This document shows positions 33,113-45,500 of a DNA stretch of 64,000 nt, piece after piece; positions within the stretch are counted from its first letter, which is position 1; the number at the start of each line of letters is the position of its first letter. The stretch lies in the NCBI RefSeq assembly GCF_964019385.1, contig NC_088647.1, forward strand, positions 14,050,231 through 14,114,230, in the 5' to 3' direction. The notes under the pieces are model-generated. The model was not told where the DNA came from and did not search any database. It saw nothing but the letters and a program-made list of their open reading frames with translations. Source of the stretch: Sycon ciliatum. Its lineage: Eukaryota; Porifera; Calcarea; Leucosolenida; Sycettidae. The position numbers and the translations under genes are program-made.

Positions 33113-36100
33113 ATGGGAGTTCCTGCTTTTTTTCGCTGGCTCTCACGCAAGTATGCGTCAATTGTGGTGCATTGTCGGGAGGAGAAAGCCAGAGAGGTGA
33201 ACGGTGTAAAGATCCCTGTCGATACCACTGCTCCTAATCCCAATGACACCGAGTTTGATAACTTGTACCTGGATATGAATGGCATCATCCATCCATGCTG
33301 TCATCCTGAGGATCGACCAGCGCCGAAAAATGAGGATGAAATGTTTGAGCTGATCTTTGAATACATTGACCGGATCTTCGCCATTGTGAGGCCCAGGAAG
33401 GTGCTGTACATGGCTATTGACGGCGTGGCACCACGTGCAAAGATGAACCAGCAGCGCTCTAGGCGTTTCCGCGCCTCCAAGGAGTCTGTGGACAAGGTCA
33501 ATGATATTGAACGCATCCGGCGAGAGCTTCAGGACAAGGGTTGTCACCTGCCCCCACCCAAAGAGAAGAAAGAGCACTTTGATTCGAACTGTATTACGCC
33601 TGGCACCGAGTTCATGGCCAACCTAGCTGTTGCCCTGCGCTACTATGTGGCTCACCGGCTGAATAATGATCCGGGATGGAAGAATGTCAAAGTGATTTTG
33701 TCCGATGCGAACAGCCCCGGTGAGGGAGAGCACAAGATCATGGATTATATTCGTCATCAGCGATCGCAACCCGACCACGACCCCAACACACATCACTGCT
33801 TGTACGGCGCTGATGCTGACTTGATCATGCTGGGGCTAGCAACTCACGAGCCCCAGTTCACTATTCTGAGAGAAGAATTCAAGCCCGGCCAGGTGGTGAG
33901 GACGTGCGACATCTGCGGGCAACCTGGCCATGAGATGGCGGAGTGTGAAGGACTGCCCAAGGAGAAAATCAACACCGACGGCTTTGATCCAATGCCGGTT
34001 GCCGAAAAGGAGTTCATCTTCATCCGCCTGTGCGTTCTGCGCGAGTACTTGGAGAAAACCCTTCGTTTAGACGGTTTGACATTCCCGTTTGACTTTGAAC
34101 GTGCACTGGACGACTGGGTGTTCCTTTGCTTCTTCGTCGGCAACGACTTCTTGCCTCACCTTCCATCACTGGAGATCCGTGAAGGTGCTATTGACCGGCT
34201 GGTGGGTATCTACAAGGATGTAGTTCCCCGGTGCGGTGACTACCTCACTAAGGCCGGTCATGTCAATCTGCGCCAGGTGCAAATGTTGATGAAGGCGCTG
34301 GGAGAGATGGAAGATTCCATTTTCAAGAAGCGTCAGGAAGACGACAAGGAGTTTCGGCGGCGCGCCCGTGACCGTAAGCGCCAGGAGAAGCTTCGCCGTG
34401 CTGGCCGCGAAGTAGCGCCGGTGTTCATTCACGGAGGATCACTAGCTCCAACGCCTATCGGTCAGACGCCAACGCCAGTGCACGGTGCAAAGCAAGTGGC
34501 GGCTGATGCACGCATGCAGCGCTTGCCCACCACACCCTCAGGACCCGCCAGCGAGGCAACAACACCAAGCAGCAACACAGCGGCCGCCGCCGACATCCGC
34601 TCGCAACTGCGTGCAATCAGGAACCAGTCTGGCGAATCGCCGTCTTCTCAGGCAACTACGCCTGGCGGTGTGTCTGTTCCCGGTGATTCACCAAGCTCAG
34701 GCGGCGTCAAGCGCAAGCATAATCAAGTTGACGAGGACGAGGATGATGCGCCACCGGACAATGTCCGCCTGTGGGAAGAAGGGTGGCGTGCCAGGTACTA
34801 TGAGCACAAGTTTGGCATAGACGCACTGGAGGATGTCGTGGAGTACAACCGCTTCAGACGCGAAGTCGCCAATGCCTACGTTCAAGGTTTGTGCTGGGTG
34901 CTGGCTTACTACTACCAAGGATGTCCCAGCTGGAAGTGGTACTATCCATTTCACTACGCCCCGTTTGCGTCCGACTTCCCCGACATCACGGAGCTGGACG
35001 TTGCCTTTGAGGCCAATACCCAGCCCTTCAATCCGCTTGAGCAGTTGATGGGCGTCTTCCCAGCAGCCAGTGGCAAGTTTCTGCCTGAGTCATGGCGCAC
35101 GTTGATGTCTTCTGACGAGTCGCCCATTATTGACTTCTACCCGACAGATTTCAAAATCGATCTGAACGGCAAGAAGTTTGCCTGGATGGGCGTAGCACTG
35201 CTTCCGTTTGTGGATGAGAAACGACTGCTGGGCGCTTTGGCCGGGGTCTATGATGACCTGTCTCCGGAGGAGAAGTTCCGCAACAGCCGTGGTAGTGACC
35301 GTCTCTGCTTCCACCGCAGCAACTCAGCGTTTGACTTTGTCAACACGGCTGTGAACGAGTGCACAGATGGAGAGGAGGAGGCGAAGCCGGTTGCCTTGAA
35401 TGCAAAGCAAGCCCAGGGCATGGGCGGACTGGTTTGGAAGTGCAAGGATGACGTGACCATTGGTGGAGTTGTTGAGGCTCGCCCGTCTACCCTGGAGTCG
35501 GTCGACAACAACCAGTCCATATGCGTTCACTTCATCGACCCACCAGTAAGCGAAGGTTACACCTTTCCTGCGTGCATGCTAAAGAATGCGCAACTTCCCG
35601 GGAAGGTGTTGAAACCAGAAGATCATGACGTGGCGCAGCAGGGTGGCCGACGGGGTGGTCGTGGGGGATATCGTCCGCAAATGGGATTCACTCCGCGCAA
35701 CAACCAGGCACACCGCGACGCGTCCACCGCCAACCGCTTCATCAGAAACTCGATGCAGGGCGGAACAGAATCGCACGACGGCCGACGCTTCACGCCCACA
35801 CACTACAACCAGCGCGGCGGTTTCGGCCGTGGTGGTGGTGGCTACGGCCGCGGTGGCAGTGTCAGCGTGCCCAACTCTCCCCAGTACTGGGGCCACCATC
35901 AGCAGCAGCAGCAACCGTATGATCAGCGACACCACCAATACGACCAGCGGCAACATCATGATCCGCGACAGCAGCAGCATCATCATCACCAGCAGCAGCA
36001 GTACGGTCAGCATGGTGGCAATAATCGGCATAGCTATGGTGGTAATAGCGGCGGTGGCGGTGCCGGAGTTGCTGGTTACAGCCCATGGGCACATCACACG

Positions 36101-37128
36101 CCTAGAGGCGGCGGCGGTCGCGGCGGCGGTGGCGGTGACTATGGCAACGCCGGCAGCTATAGCGCCGGACGTGGTGGCTATCGGGGCGGTAACCGAGGCG
36201 GCGGCTCCCCGTACCAGCAATCTCCACAGTCTCAAGGTGAGTGTGCATAATGTTTTTATGCCTGAGGCCATGGGCATGTCTAACGTTTATATTCTCCTAG
36301 CTGTGCATGTCAGTATTGGCTTTTGGTGTGTACTAGTGTGTATGTGTGTGCACGGATATACTGGTACTCGTACTGTTGCGGACATTGAAATCCGTTGAGA
36401 AGTCAAGCGGCCACGGGCCACTGGCCGTGCAGCCGTGACCACTACAGGTCCTACTCGTACAGTGTTACAGTGTGTGTACACGCTAAGCAAGTAAGGACGT
36501 CGGCCCCAGTCATTCCACCGGACTTCTATGTCCCCACAATAGTACGGCCAACAGGCACCCAGGGGTGTTCTAAAAAGAACTTCTCCACCCAATACAGAAA
36601 TGCCATTGGCAGTGAGTGAATAGCATTGGCCCATGTGATCGTAAACTATTCTTCTTCAGACAGCTACTTGGAATGGGCAGGAACAGGGACATGAACTATT
36701 TACGAAGAAAAACATGGGTGTGGAACTGTGGATACATTGGCTGCATAGATTCTGTGAACCGTCATAATTATGGCAGCAGATCTAACCTCAGGAGTGATGG
36801 CATATCACTGGTGAAGAATGAGCTTAGCACAGCTAAGATACTTGATTGGATTTGAAGAGTCCCTGCTTCCTGCAGGTTGTACAGATACATTTCACGTGCC
36901 TGTTACTGCACCAAGTCCTTTGCTCAACCAATAGGCAATCCATTTCTGAGTACTAGTACTGTGTGGGTACTTCCTCAAGTGACAAAGCATGTTGTGTGTT
37001 GATTTGGTGTGTGTCTGCGTGTTGTCAATGTTGCTGTCACTCGTGCTGCATGTCCAGGACAATATGGTGGCTATCAGAACCAACGGTACCAGCAGCAGCA
37101 GCAGTCACCCTACAACCAGTACAAGTAA
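33113..37128 (+). CDS. XRN2: XRN2 / Rat1 nuclear 5'-3' exoribonuclease, two coding exons
   Basis: Processive 5'-3' RNase of the nucleus, acting in transcription termination and rRNA and snoRNA processing. Coding exons are 33113-36236 and 37058-37128, joined in phase to 1064 residues. Start MGVPAFFRWLSRKY is the family signature. Active-site segments are LYLDMNGIIHPC (D54), YMAIDGVAPRAKMNQQRSRR, SDANSPGEGEHK (about 197-208) and YGADADLIMLG (D234, D236). A CCHC zinc knuckle (C265, C268, H273, C278) separates it from XRN1. A low-complexity linker (about 430-560) precedes the second conserved half, and the tail is RGG-, Gln- and His-rich, ending SPYNQYK. Continuing past the donor at 36237 would read to TAA within three codons (ECA), which is an intron read-through and not the true end. 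Only one intron interrupts the coding sequence. Confidence 0.96.
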
Positions 37129-37508
37129 TGCTGCGGTCGCAGGCGGACTGCACGCCTCTCGGCTCGTCGTGTTTCCGGCTCCAGAATGCCGGTACAAGTG
37201 AGCCTTATTCGTTCTCTGTTTGTTCCCACATTTAGTGTTTAACATTTTCATTTTTAGTGATGTTTGAACTTTAACATTTACTTTGTTGGTTTTTGAAATG
37301 TTTCTACTGCTTCAAATTGCTTCTTCGCTATGTTTGGGTGAGCACCTTTCTTGCCTCTAACCCACCTTGAAGGGCAGCAGTTTACCTTCAAACATTAGTG
37401 ACTAAGTCAATGCAGTTGTCACGAACGATTTGTGACCACAGCAAGGATGGCCGGCTCTTTTGAGTGAGTAAAGTAACTATGATGGTGTGCTTTGCTGAGG
37501 CGCGCACA

Positions 37509-37509
<1 letters not shown>

Positions 37510-37592
<83 letters not shown>
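37510..37592. repeat. (CA)n microsatellite
   Basis: A perfect CA run of about 41 units, followed by a short ACAAACAT/CATA degenerate tail, downstream of XRN2. Confidence 0.93.
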
Positions 37593-37598
<6 letters not shown>

Positions 37599-38069
37599 TA
37601 CACAAACATACATACATACATACAGAGTACTATTTGTGAAGTAGTCTGGAACCGTACTGTCTTGTCACCGCTGGTACGCGGGCTGTCGCTAGACATACAC
37701 ATTGTACAGGCGTGTCTCAGCGTTCTGTCACTTCTGTGCGCTTTATTTAGCGTACGTGTATTATACTGTATATACTATGTGAGCAACATTCTGTGTATGT
37801 TCCATCATGTCTTGTATTTATGTTCCTACTGTACATGTACATGTACCCATGTACAATACATTGTGAACCGGTCCAATAGAAAACTGTTCATGTCCCAGGA
37901 GTTTTATGGTATCCCCATCTGGGGGGGGGGGGAGAAAGAGTGGTGCAATGGGCAGGTTCAATTAGTGGCAATCAAACGCGTCCAATGTGTAACAGCAAAT
38001 TTGTGGTTTCAGCGACCAGCCGAACTCTGAAACCAGAGTAATCCGCGAAGAGAAAATAATTATTAATTA

Positions 38070-38312
38070 CAGTAAAACTCCCCAGATATGGTCAGGTTGG
38101 GACCAAGCGCTGCCTGTAATCAGGAATTGCCCGTATCTCAGATTTTGTATACTTTATACTGCTTGCAAGAAAAGATTTTTATGCCCATCAATATGTCTGT
38201 TTTTGGGCTTTTTCCCTTGAAAAGCCATGTTGTGAGTGTAGATGGGTGAGAAAGGTGCCCGGTACACGGACGTGCCCCGACTAGGGACGTCTGCATCTGG
38301 GGAGTTTTACTG
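38070..38312. mobile_element. TA-flanked MITE, ends CAGTAAAACTCCCCAGAT
   Basis: 243 bp. Its ends match inverted over 18 bp apart from one position, with TA on both sides. CAGT ends with TA duplications suggest a pogo-like parent. Confidence 0.8.
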
Positions 38313-38373
38313 TACGCCTTTTCTTGTAGCTGGTGACATTCTGAGAACTTTTGGTTTTCAGGACAGTTGTAAT

Positions 38374-38767
38374 TAGGGCTGAAACGATCATCCATTTAGC
38401 CCAATCGATTACTCTTTATCATAACGATCGATTATTCAATTATAATCTTTAAGAGGCCGCACCTGGAATATGTACGTAGAATGGCCAAAAGTGGAAATAT
38501 GTACAAAATTTTGCACAAAAAAAGTGTTATGTATGCAGACCGGACGCGACCTTGACCTTCGAGCTTCATGCTCCAGCTTCATTGTACTACACTAGGACTG
38601 TTTTTCGATTTTGACAGCATGTAACAAGGCGAGTCGCGCGTGCAGTGCGTAAGAAATTAAAAATTTAAAAAACGCAAAATAATCGTAATTGGTAATCTAA
38701 ACGATTGCTCGATCGTTAGAGTTATCAAACGAGTACTCGATTATTCGGTATAATCGTTTCAGCCCTA
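38374..38767. mobile_element. Non-autonomous hAT element, perfect 8-bp duplication
   Basis: 394 bp. GTTGTAAT flanks both sides (38366-38373 and 38768-38775). The ends TAGGGCTGAAACGAT and inverse are the classic hAT type seen in many animals. AT-rich, without a transposase frame. Confidence 0.9.
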
Positions 38768-39217
38768 GTTGTAATGATCACGCATTGTTGTCTGATGATC
38801 GTCTGTTTGCGTGGAGCTCGGCGTTATAACCAGTAGCTTGTTCCATTTTGTCCACAGTGTGTACCCAGCTCTGCACGTTGTGTGTATGGAGCACTATCTC
38901 GGCAATAGTGCCTGCCTTTGTGTAAGTTTCGAATCATCCATGCACTTATCAAGCTTTGGCCCCAAGCTAGGTGTTAGAATAACTACATCTATACTCTATG
39001 GCCATACAGGCATACACCCTTGGAGAAACAAAACAAAATATTAATGAGTATGATTATGCCACCCTAGCCAATAGCCATGCAGTATGACTGTAGGCTACTG
39101 GTATAATTATGTAACTTCAGCCACCAGGGCCTATTATATTGATGGAGTCTCATTGGAGCAGTTGGTTGTACTCAGTTATATGGTCGACATTCATGTAGGT
39201 ACATGCACCGAGAAGAC

Positions 39218-39255
39218 CAGGGAGTCGTAAATATACGGTATTTTACGACTCCCTG
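39218..39255. mobile_element. 38-bp palindromic insertion, CAGGGAGTCGTA type
   Basis: Begins CAGGGAGTCGTAAA and ends with its exact inverse. The six bases GAAGAC directly flank both sides (39212-39217 and 39256-39261). Same termini as 47166-47191 and 57041-57062. Confidence 0.7.
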
Positions 39256-39469
39256 GAAGACAATATTCCATGCCACCGCACACTACGGCTATTCGCGGAG
39301 TGCTGGAGGTTTGTGATGCTACTCAGACTCGCCGGTATTAGTACACGTTGACCAAACCAACCAGTTCATGACTTTCAAAGTCAACTTGTAGTCCTTTGTT
39401 GGTGTTTTGGTTGTCAGATAAGTTTAGACCTAGAATTCCAAACTTCGGTGTGGATCATACTCATACCAG

Positions 39470-39505
39470 CAAGAGTCCATAAACATGTCGCTGGGTGCAC
39501 TCTTG
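39470..39505. mobile_element. 36-bp ultra-short CAAGAGT-family insertion
   Basis: Begins CAAGAGTCCATAA and ends GTGCACTCTTG, like the terminal bases of the long family members. ATACCAG flanks both sides exactly (39463-39469 and 39506-39512). Confidence 0.75.
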
Positions 39506-39661
39506 ATACCAGTAGGAGGAACACATTTGGGTATGGTTGTGGAGGTTCTAATCTGCTTCATGCTCATATCCCCTTGCAGGATGGCCACTGAATGTGCTGT
39601 TGTCAGCCGACAAAATCCACGCAGAACATCTGATATTGGCTGAGGAACTCATGCGTACCAC

Positions 39662-39680
39662 CAAGAGTTATGAACTCTTG
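39662..39680. mobile_element. 19-bp ultra-short CAAGAGT-family insertion
   Basis: The whole insert is CAAGAGTTATGAACTCTTG, two terminal octamers around a three-base centre. GTACCAC flanks both sides exactly (39655-39661 and 39681-39687). Confidence 0.7.
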
Positions 39681-39776
39681 GTACCACCGTGGTTTGGCGT
39701 GGGCTTGAGTTTCCATGTCACTGGGTGCAGTTAGTGCATTGTTGCAGGAATAATTTCATTGTACATGTACATGATT

Positions 39777-39864
39777 GTACATGAGTGTATGAAGTAATGT
39801 ACATGAGTGTATGAAGTAATGTACATGAGTGTATGAAGTAATGTACATGAGTGTATGAAGTAAT
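39777..39864. repeat. 22-bp tandem repeat, four identical copies
   Basis: Unit GTACATGAGTGTATGAAGTA plus AT. It starts inside a cluster of GTACATG motifs and may have grown from them. Confidence 0.9.
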
Positions 39865-40695
39865 GTAGAATTGCTACAGAAAGATATACAATGTGGGTAA
39901 GGCCACCCTTTGTTAATTCATTGTTTAACGTCCTTTTTTTCGCGAAAAGGTACGCGGGAGGGCGGAAAAAAATACAAAAGCCCATTCCAAAAACTGGAAA
40001 CCCCAATCAAACATTTTGACCAGTAAAGCATGTGATATATACAATATATCTGGGTCTAACGGCACTTGCAGGCATAGAACAACACTCTTTGATGGTACAT
40101 TGGAGCACATGCCTGATGAATCCAACAAAACAGGTACATAGCATGGAGTTAGCATGTCATGAATTCATTACATCTGGATTTTTACTAGGACACACACCGC
40201 GTACCGTACGATATTTAAAAGCCAACAAAAAAGAAAAAGAACACAAGACAAAGGCATGCCCGGGAGGCAAGATTATAAGTTTAAGGTCATGATCGGCACA
40301 CTGTGAAACTACACAATCATGTATTAACAACTTCGCATATTATTGGTACTAGTACTACTACTTTCTTGTTTTTTTTCCGGTCGGAGGCAAAAAGGTACGC
40401 GGGCGCGGACGTTAAACAACGAAAAAAGAAAGGGTGGCCTAATCAATACTCCCCGGTGTTGCACAGCTGGAGGTACAGTGTGTAGCCCCATACGTATGCA
40501 TGTACACCGTGCATGTAAAATTGTTTTGATCAAAGATGATAATTATTTTGATTGTGGTGCAAGGTTGGACTCAGTACCGACTGAAGGGCACATGCCATCA
40601 AGGGTGGACTAGAGATAGAAGTCAGTGCCTTGAAGTTGAAGAGTGAGGGGTGGACTAGAGACCTGAATTGATGTCAGTCACAAGAGTGAAGAGCA

Positions 40696-41043
40696 CAGGG
40701 CCGGAGGAAGGAGTTTGGGAGTGGTCCGGTCAACCTTTCAGGGGGGTCGGGGGGCCTCCCCCGGGAGAAATATTTAAATTTTACGTGAAATAGAGCGAAT
40801 TTGGGCATCTCTTGGCTCCAGAAAATGCAGAAAATTATAGTAAAAGAACCCATACAGTGCCGGTCGCGGAGTCCTGAGCTACTTCGAAGCACATCATATA
40901 TATCACACGTCGGCAGTACAGTCGAGTCATGTACCTCTGGATTTTTACACCGGTTAACCGTTTTGCACGAGTCACATGGACCATCCAGCTGGGAAAGTGG
41001 TCTGGCCATGGCCGGACCGGCCTGACCGGTTCCGCCGGCCCTG
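40696..41043. mobile_element. TIR element with CAGGGCC ends and 5-bp duplication
   Basis: 348 bp. The ends CAGGGCCGGAGGAA and (inverted) CAGGGCCGGCGGAA lie next to GAGCA on both sides. G-rich and C-rich blocks sit inside each end. Grouped with 55187-55388 and 61065-61214. Confidence 0.75.
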
Positions 41044-41420
41044 GAGCACCACGCGTGATCAAGGGTGTTGTTTCAACACTGCCCCCCCCCCCCCCCCCCC
41101 CAATATAGTAATAGGCATGCAGCCAGTGGGCCAGCCACATACACAGGCATGCAGCCATTGAGTAGTACATTGTACTGCACCAGTCTTAGTGCAATGGCAA
41201 TTGTTGCTCCTTTGGCCCACTCACCAAGTCCAATTGCTTGCTGTTTAGAAATCCAATAAGAGTGGCATGATTAGACCGTTTGGGTATTGATACAAGAGCC
41301 ACCAAGTCTAAGCAACTGACGTGCCAGACGCTGATGATGCTGATGATAAATAGAGAATCATATTAGGAGCAACAGTCCACTTGGGAATCAGTGTAGAGTT
41401 GTAGTAACGTAGTTGATGTG

Positions 41421-41523
41421 CATCCCAAAATCAAAAGTGCAACAGATGATTAATTTTGTAGGAGGTGGGGGCATCCCAAAATCAAAAGTGCAACAGATGA
41501 TTAATTTTGTAGGAGGTGGGGGC
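41421..41523. repeat. 51-bp tandem duplication
   Basis: Two identical adjacent copies of a unit starting CATCCCAAAATCAAAAGTGC. Confidence 0.92.
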
Positions 41524-41810
41524 ACACTACATGATTGTATCTGTTCCTCTGAAGGACTTAGTTGGGTGGGCAGCCAATAGTTGCAGCGTTCAGAGTAAAA
41601 AAACTAGATGCATGATTACTGCTACCATTAACCGATTGGAATGATGGGAGCATGGTGGAGGAGATGCTTGTACCATAATTATCATATGCCAGTCCATGTA
41701 CCAATGTATGATGCTGTAATTGATTGGGCATGTACACGATGATGCAGTTTCATAGTCACTTCACACTCAGGGGATTGCTTTGGTCACTCACAAGGCCTAA
41801 AATCATAAGT

Positions 41811-42526
41811 GATACTGTCTTGCAGCCATTCTTTCCAGCATGAGGTATCAGTGGAATTAGAATGATTCGTCTGGGATTCACATACATGATGGTATCTCTG
41901 ATTTAAAAGGAATTTGTGAATGTGCCTGGAATGATGCCGGGAGTATTACAGACGAACTTACTTCAAGTGCCTGCATACCGGTGATGGTCAATGCTATGGT
42001 GTACCGGCTAGGCCAGGGCAAGTGGGCCAGCCTCCAGAAAATATCATCCCGCCTGAGCTAGCTGAGTGATATGCTGAGAAAGTCATCTGTGATCAATTAT
42101 GGCCTGGAATTGAGGAGCATGAGAGCTTCACATGTAAAATGTGCCTGTAGGTCCACAAAGGAATATGATACTGTCTTGCAGCCATTCTTTCCAGCATGAG
42201 GTATCAGTGGAATTAGAATGATTCGTCTGGGATTCACATACATGACGATATCTCTGATTTAAAAAAGGAATTTGTGAATGTGCCTGGAATGATGCTGGGA
42301 GTATTACAGACTACTTGAACTTACTTCAAGTGCCTGCATACCGGTGATGTTCAATGCTATGGTGTACCGGCTAGGCCAGGGCAAGTGGGCCAGCCTCCAG
42401 AAAAATATCATCCAGCCTGAGCTGAGTCACGCTGAGAAAGTCAACTGTGATAAATCATGGCCTGGAATTGAGGAGCATGAGAGCTTCACATGTAAAATGT
42501 GCCTGTAGTTCCACAAAGGAATATGT
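41811..42526. repeat. 356-bp tandem duplication
   Basis: Copies start at 41811 and 42167 (GATACTGTCTTGCAGCCATT) and differ only by scattered substitutions and a few short indels. No coding content recognised. Confidence 0.9.
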
Positions 42527-45500
42527 GAATTAGGCCCAATGTGAGTAGAACCTAGCCTGATTCTAGGACTTGGAAGACAAGAATGTCCCAGCCTGACAAC
42601 ATACGGTAAGAGTGACCCGTCTTCTTGCAAGAATAACTCTACAGTACTCAGTACAAGTACTAGTAAGTGGTGGGTCAGTGTAACGGTCTCCAGTACAAAC
42701 CCATACTACAAAGAGTACATCAATCTGTATGTACTGCATGGAGTGTTTCTGTGCTGTACCGTACGTGTAATTTGCAGCGCTGCATACGGTCATAGTGGAT
42801 CTACTGCAGTGGATATGGCACATGGCCCCTTGCTTCATCAGATCATATGAATGTGTGTGTGTGTGCTGGGGGGGGGGGGGGGGGGGGGGGGGGGGCTCCG
42901 GAATTTGTTTATTTTAGGTACCATGGCTTGAGGGTATTATTGGAGAGGGTATGGACAGTTGTCCACCTGCACATGTCACTGAGGTCACCCGTCTACTCCA
43001 GTACTCCAGTGAATACAAAACCTCATTGACAATTACATCCTGGTATGGTTTGATGAACCACCCATACAATCATTACAAGGCCATACACACGTAGTACTAC
43101 TACTACTACTACTACGGAGAAACCAACTTTGATAAGACGTACATGCACATGATTGTGTGTAGCACAGGTACAGTATATCCAAGTTCAAACGACTGGTATA
43201 GTATACTGCAGGTCCTCCACATACTACTTACTGGTCGTAGTAACAGATTATCCTGAAGTTTCACTGCACACGTAGGATGATTCTCATGACGTGCTGCTTA
43301 TGCTCAGCTTCAAGCCTGAGTCCATCATAGACCTTGTAGATCAAGGTGACAGCAGTGCAAGTCCTTGCGAGGTCTTCCAGTGAAATAATAGAAACAGCTC
43401 GCATGTAGTCCATGACTGAGATCATCCATGGGGTTTTAACGCTTCTGTAGATAAATGAGAACAAAACGAGAAGAACGATACACATTCTCTCCATTCTGTT
43501 CTTGCAGGGGGAAACCCGGCCAAATTTTGGCATACTAGTAAATGAATACATATTCCACTTGTATTATGACGATGTATCTTCAAAGCCAAGTACTAGTACA
43601 TGTACTACTGACAAATGTTGTAAATAGCACAATGATGTAGGATGCCCCGGGGTGGTGACAAGATGTACCAAAAATCACATTATTGGTTACTGTGCTGCTA
43701 GCATCATTCACTCATCCCATTGTCAGTATTGAAGAGGCCCCTGCATATGCTGGGGAGGTGGTCACAAAGCTGATATGGGCCATAGTACTGTGAGTTTGAG
43801 CTCCAATATTAATGGGGGCGTTCTATTGTCACTCTTTGGATTTTCGAGGAGTTCCTTTTTCTGAAGAGGTGATTTATTGGCCGCTTCAGAAAACGAAAGT
43901 CTCCTCGAAACTCCACAGCCTCATCCAATGGCAATGGGAGAGGTGGATTAGCTTAGAAGACCTTGGAATATTCCCTGGAAAACTGCCTTTTGTAAGGGAA
44001 GCCCATTTTCACGTGGGAGGCACGCTTGGAAAATCTCATTGTTATGCCAATTCCAAAGGAATTAGTGAGGCTGGCAACAAGGGTTCTATTGGGGGGGGGG
44101 GGGGGGGGGGGGGAGTAAAATAATAAAATACAAATTCGGATACTTCTACCGATCTCTTCTAAGAATAGTAAGATGTTTCTTGAAAAGGTGATGAGGACAA
44201 TTCGAACGAACCCTAAGTCTTACTACATGTACAATGAGTGCAGTAGAATGACAAAGGCCACACCGTCGGAACAGAAAATTGCACGGAACAGCCTAGTATA
44301 AGTAAAGCTGTAAAAACTTCAAACTACCAGCGCCACCATTATCACTCTGAACAGGTCACATAACTTCATAAGCCAGCACCAACCTCTTTACACCTGAACT
44401 ACAATGTCTACATTGTAGTTTTGTACTGCCACATTTTAATTATTTGCACTCACAAAATGATCCGAGTATGAAGTAACTATTTATAACAAGTAACATTACT
44501 CATACTACCGGTAGTCTTAGTCTTACTTCTTGCTAGTTATCTTCTGAGTTCTGTTCCCCAATCCATGCATGGTTCACTTGTGATGTTATGTTGGGTAGTT
44601 GTGTGCTGAAGAGACATGTCAGTCACGGCATCGACGTGTGTAGCGAGTCGAAGCTGAAGCGGCCTGAATAAGAATCTAGACACCGTTCACCACCATACTG
44701 TCAAGCGCCACGGGCTAGGTCACCTTCTGAAGGAATGCACTTGCGGCATTCATCTCTTGCCCATTGAAACGCCAACGGGTTTGTACAGTCCTATCAAGGT
44801 CCCTACAAGTACAAGGATCAGGCAATGACATCGACTGCATCGTGCGATGAACGCGTTTCAAGAGGAGCTCAAGTGCCCAGAAAGTATCTGCCAGTTTATC
44901 CCGTGCTCCTCACTCGAGCACAGGATGGTCCAACGGTGGGCGCAAAGGGTTTGTCCTGACTCCTACCGGTTCGAGCAGCACTCCTCTCTCAAGTGTTTGC
45001 GTTCTGCAACGTTAGTGCCGTTCCCTCGCGCCACGTTCCTTTCAGTGTTTCACCCTCTCAGTTTTAGCCGTGACGCCGTCTGGAACACGGTCCAACCCCA
45101 GCAGCGTGCAGCGGGATATGTGCCCGTTTGAGCGCGTCATGCCACACACCTAGACCGGAGGGGCATCGTCGACACTCAAACTTCAAAGATAGAACTAAAA
45201 AGTCTCGGCTTGCGAGTTACACAGACAAGACATTGTTACTGACTGACATGCAAATCTACCGCCGCAGTGTAGACAGCACTCGGCATAAGCCGGTTTCTAA
45301 AACTAACCTTACACTGTCCACAGTACTACAGTACAGTAGAAAAGGAGAAAAAGAGCAAAGAACATCTCCATTCAAATTACCATACCCGCTGCTGTTTCGA
45401 GCTTTCACAGCCCGCAGGAAAGAGAAAGCAGAAGTCAGTTCTAGTAGTAGTACTTCTACGACATAGTCGTAGATCTACGTACTGCACATATGATACCGGA

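Noticed and set aside
36237-36250. XRN2 ending at 36250 as an uninterrupted frame
   Set aside because: A strong donor (GTGAGT at 36237) precedes this stop, and the exon at 37058-37128 continues the Gly/Gln-rich tail in phase to SPYNQYK.
44847-45131. 95-codon plus-strand frame upstream of the PH gene
   Set aside because: No domain, no convincing splice partner, and composition like surrounding non-coding DNA.
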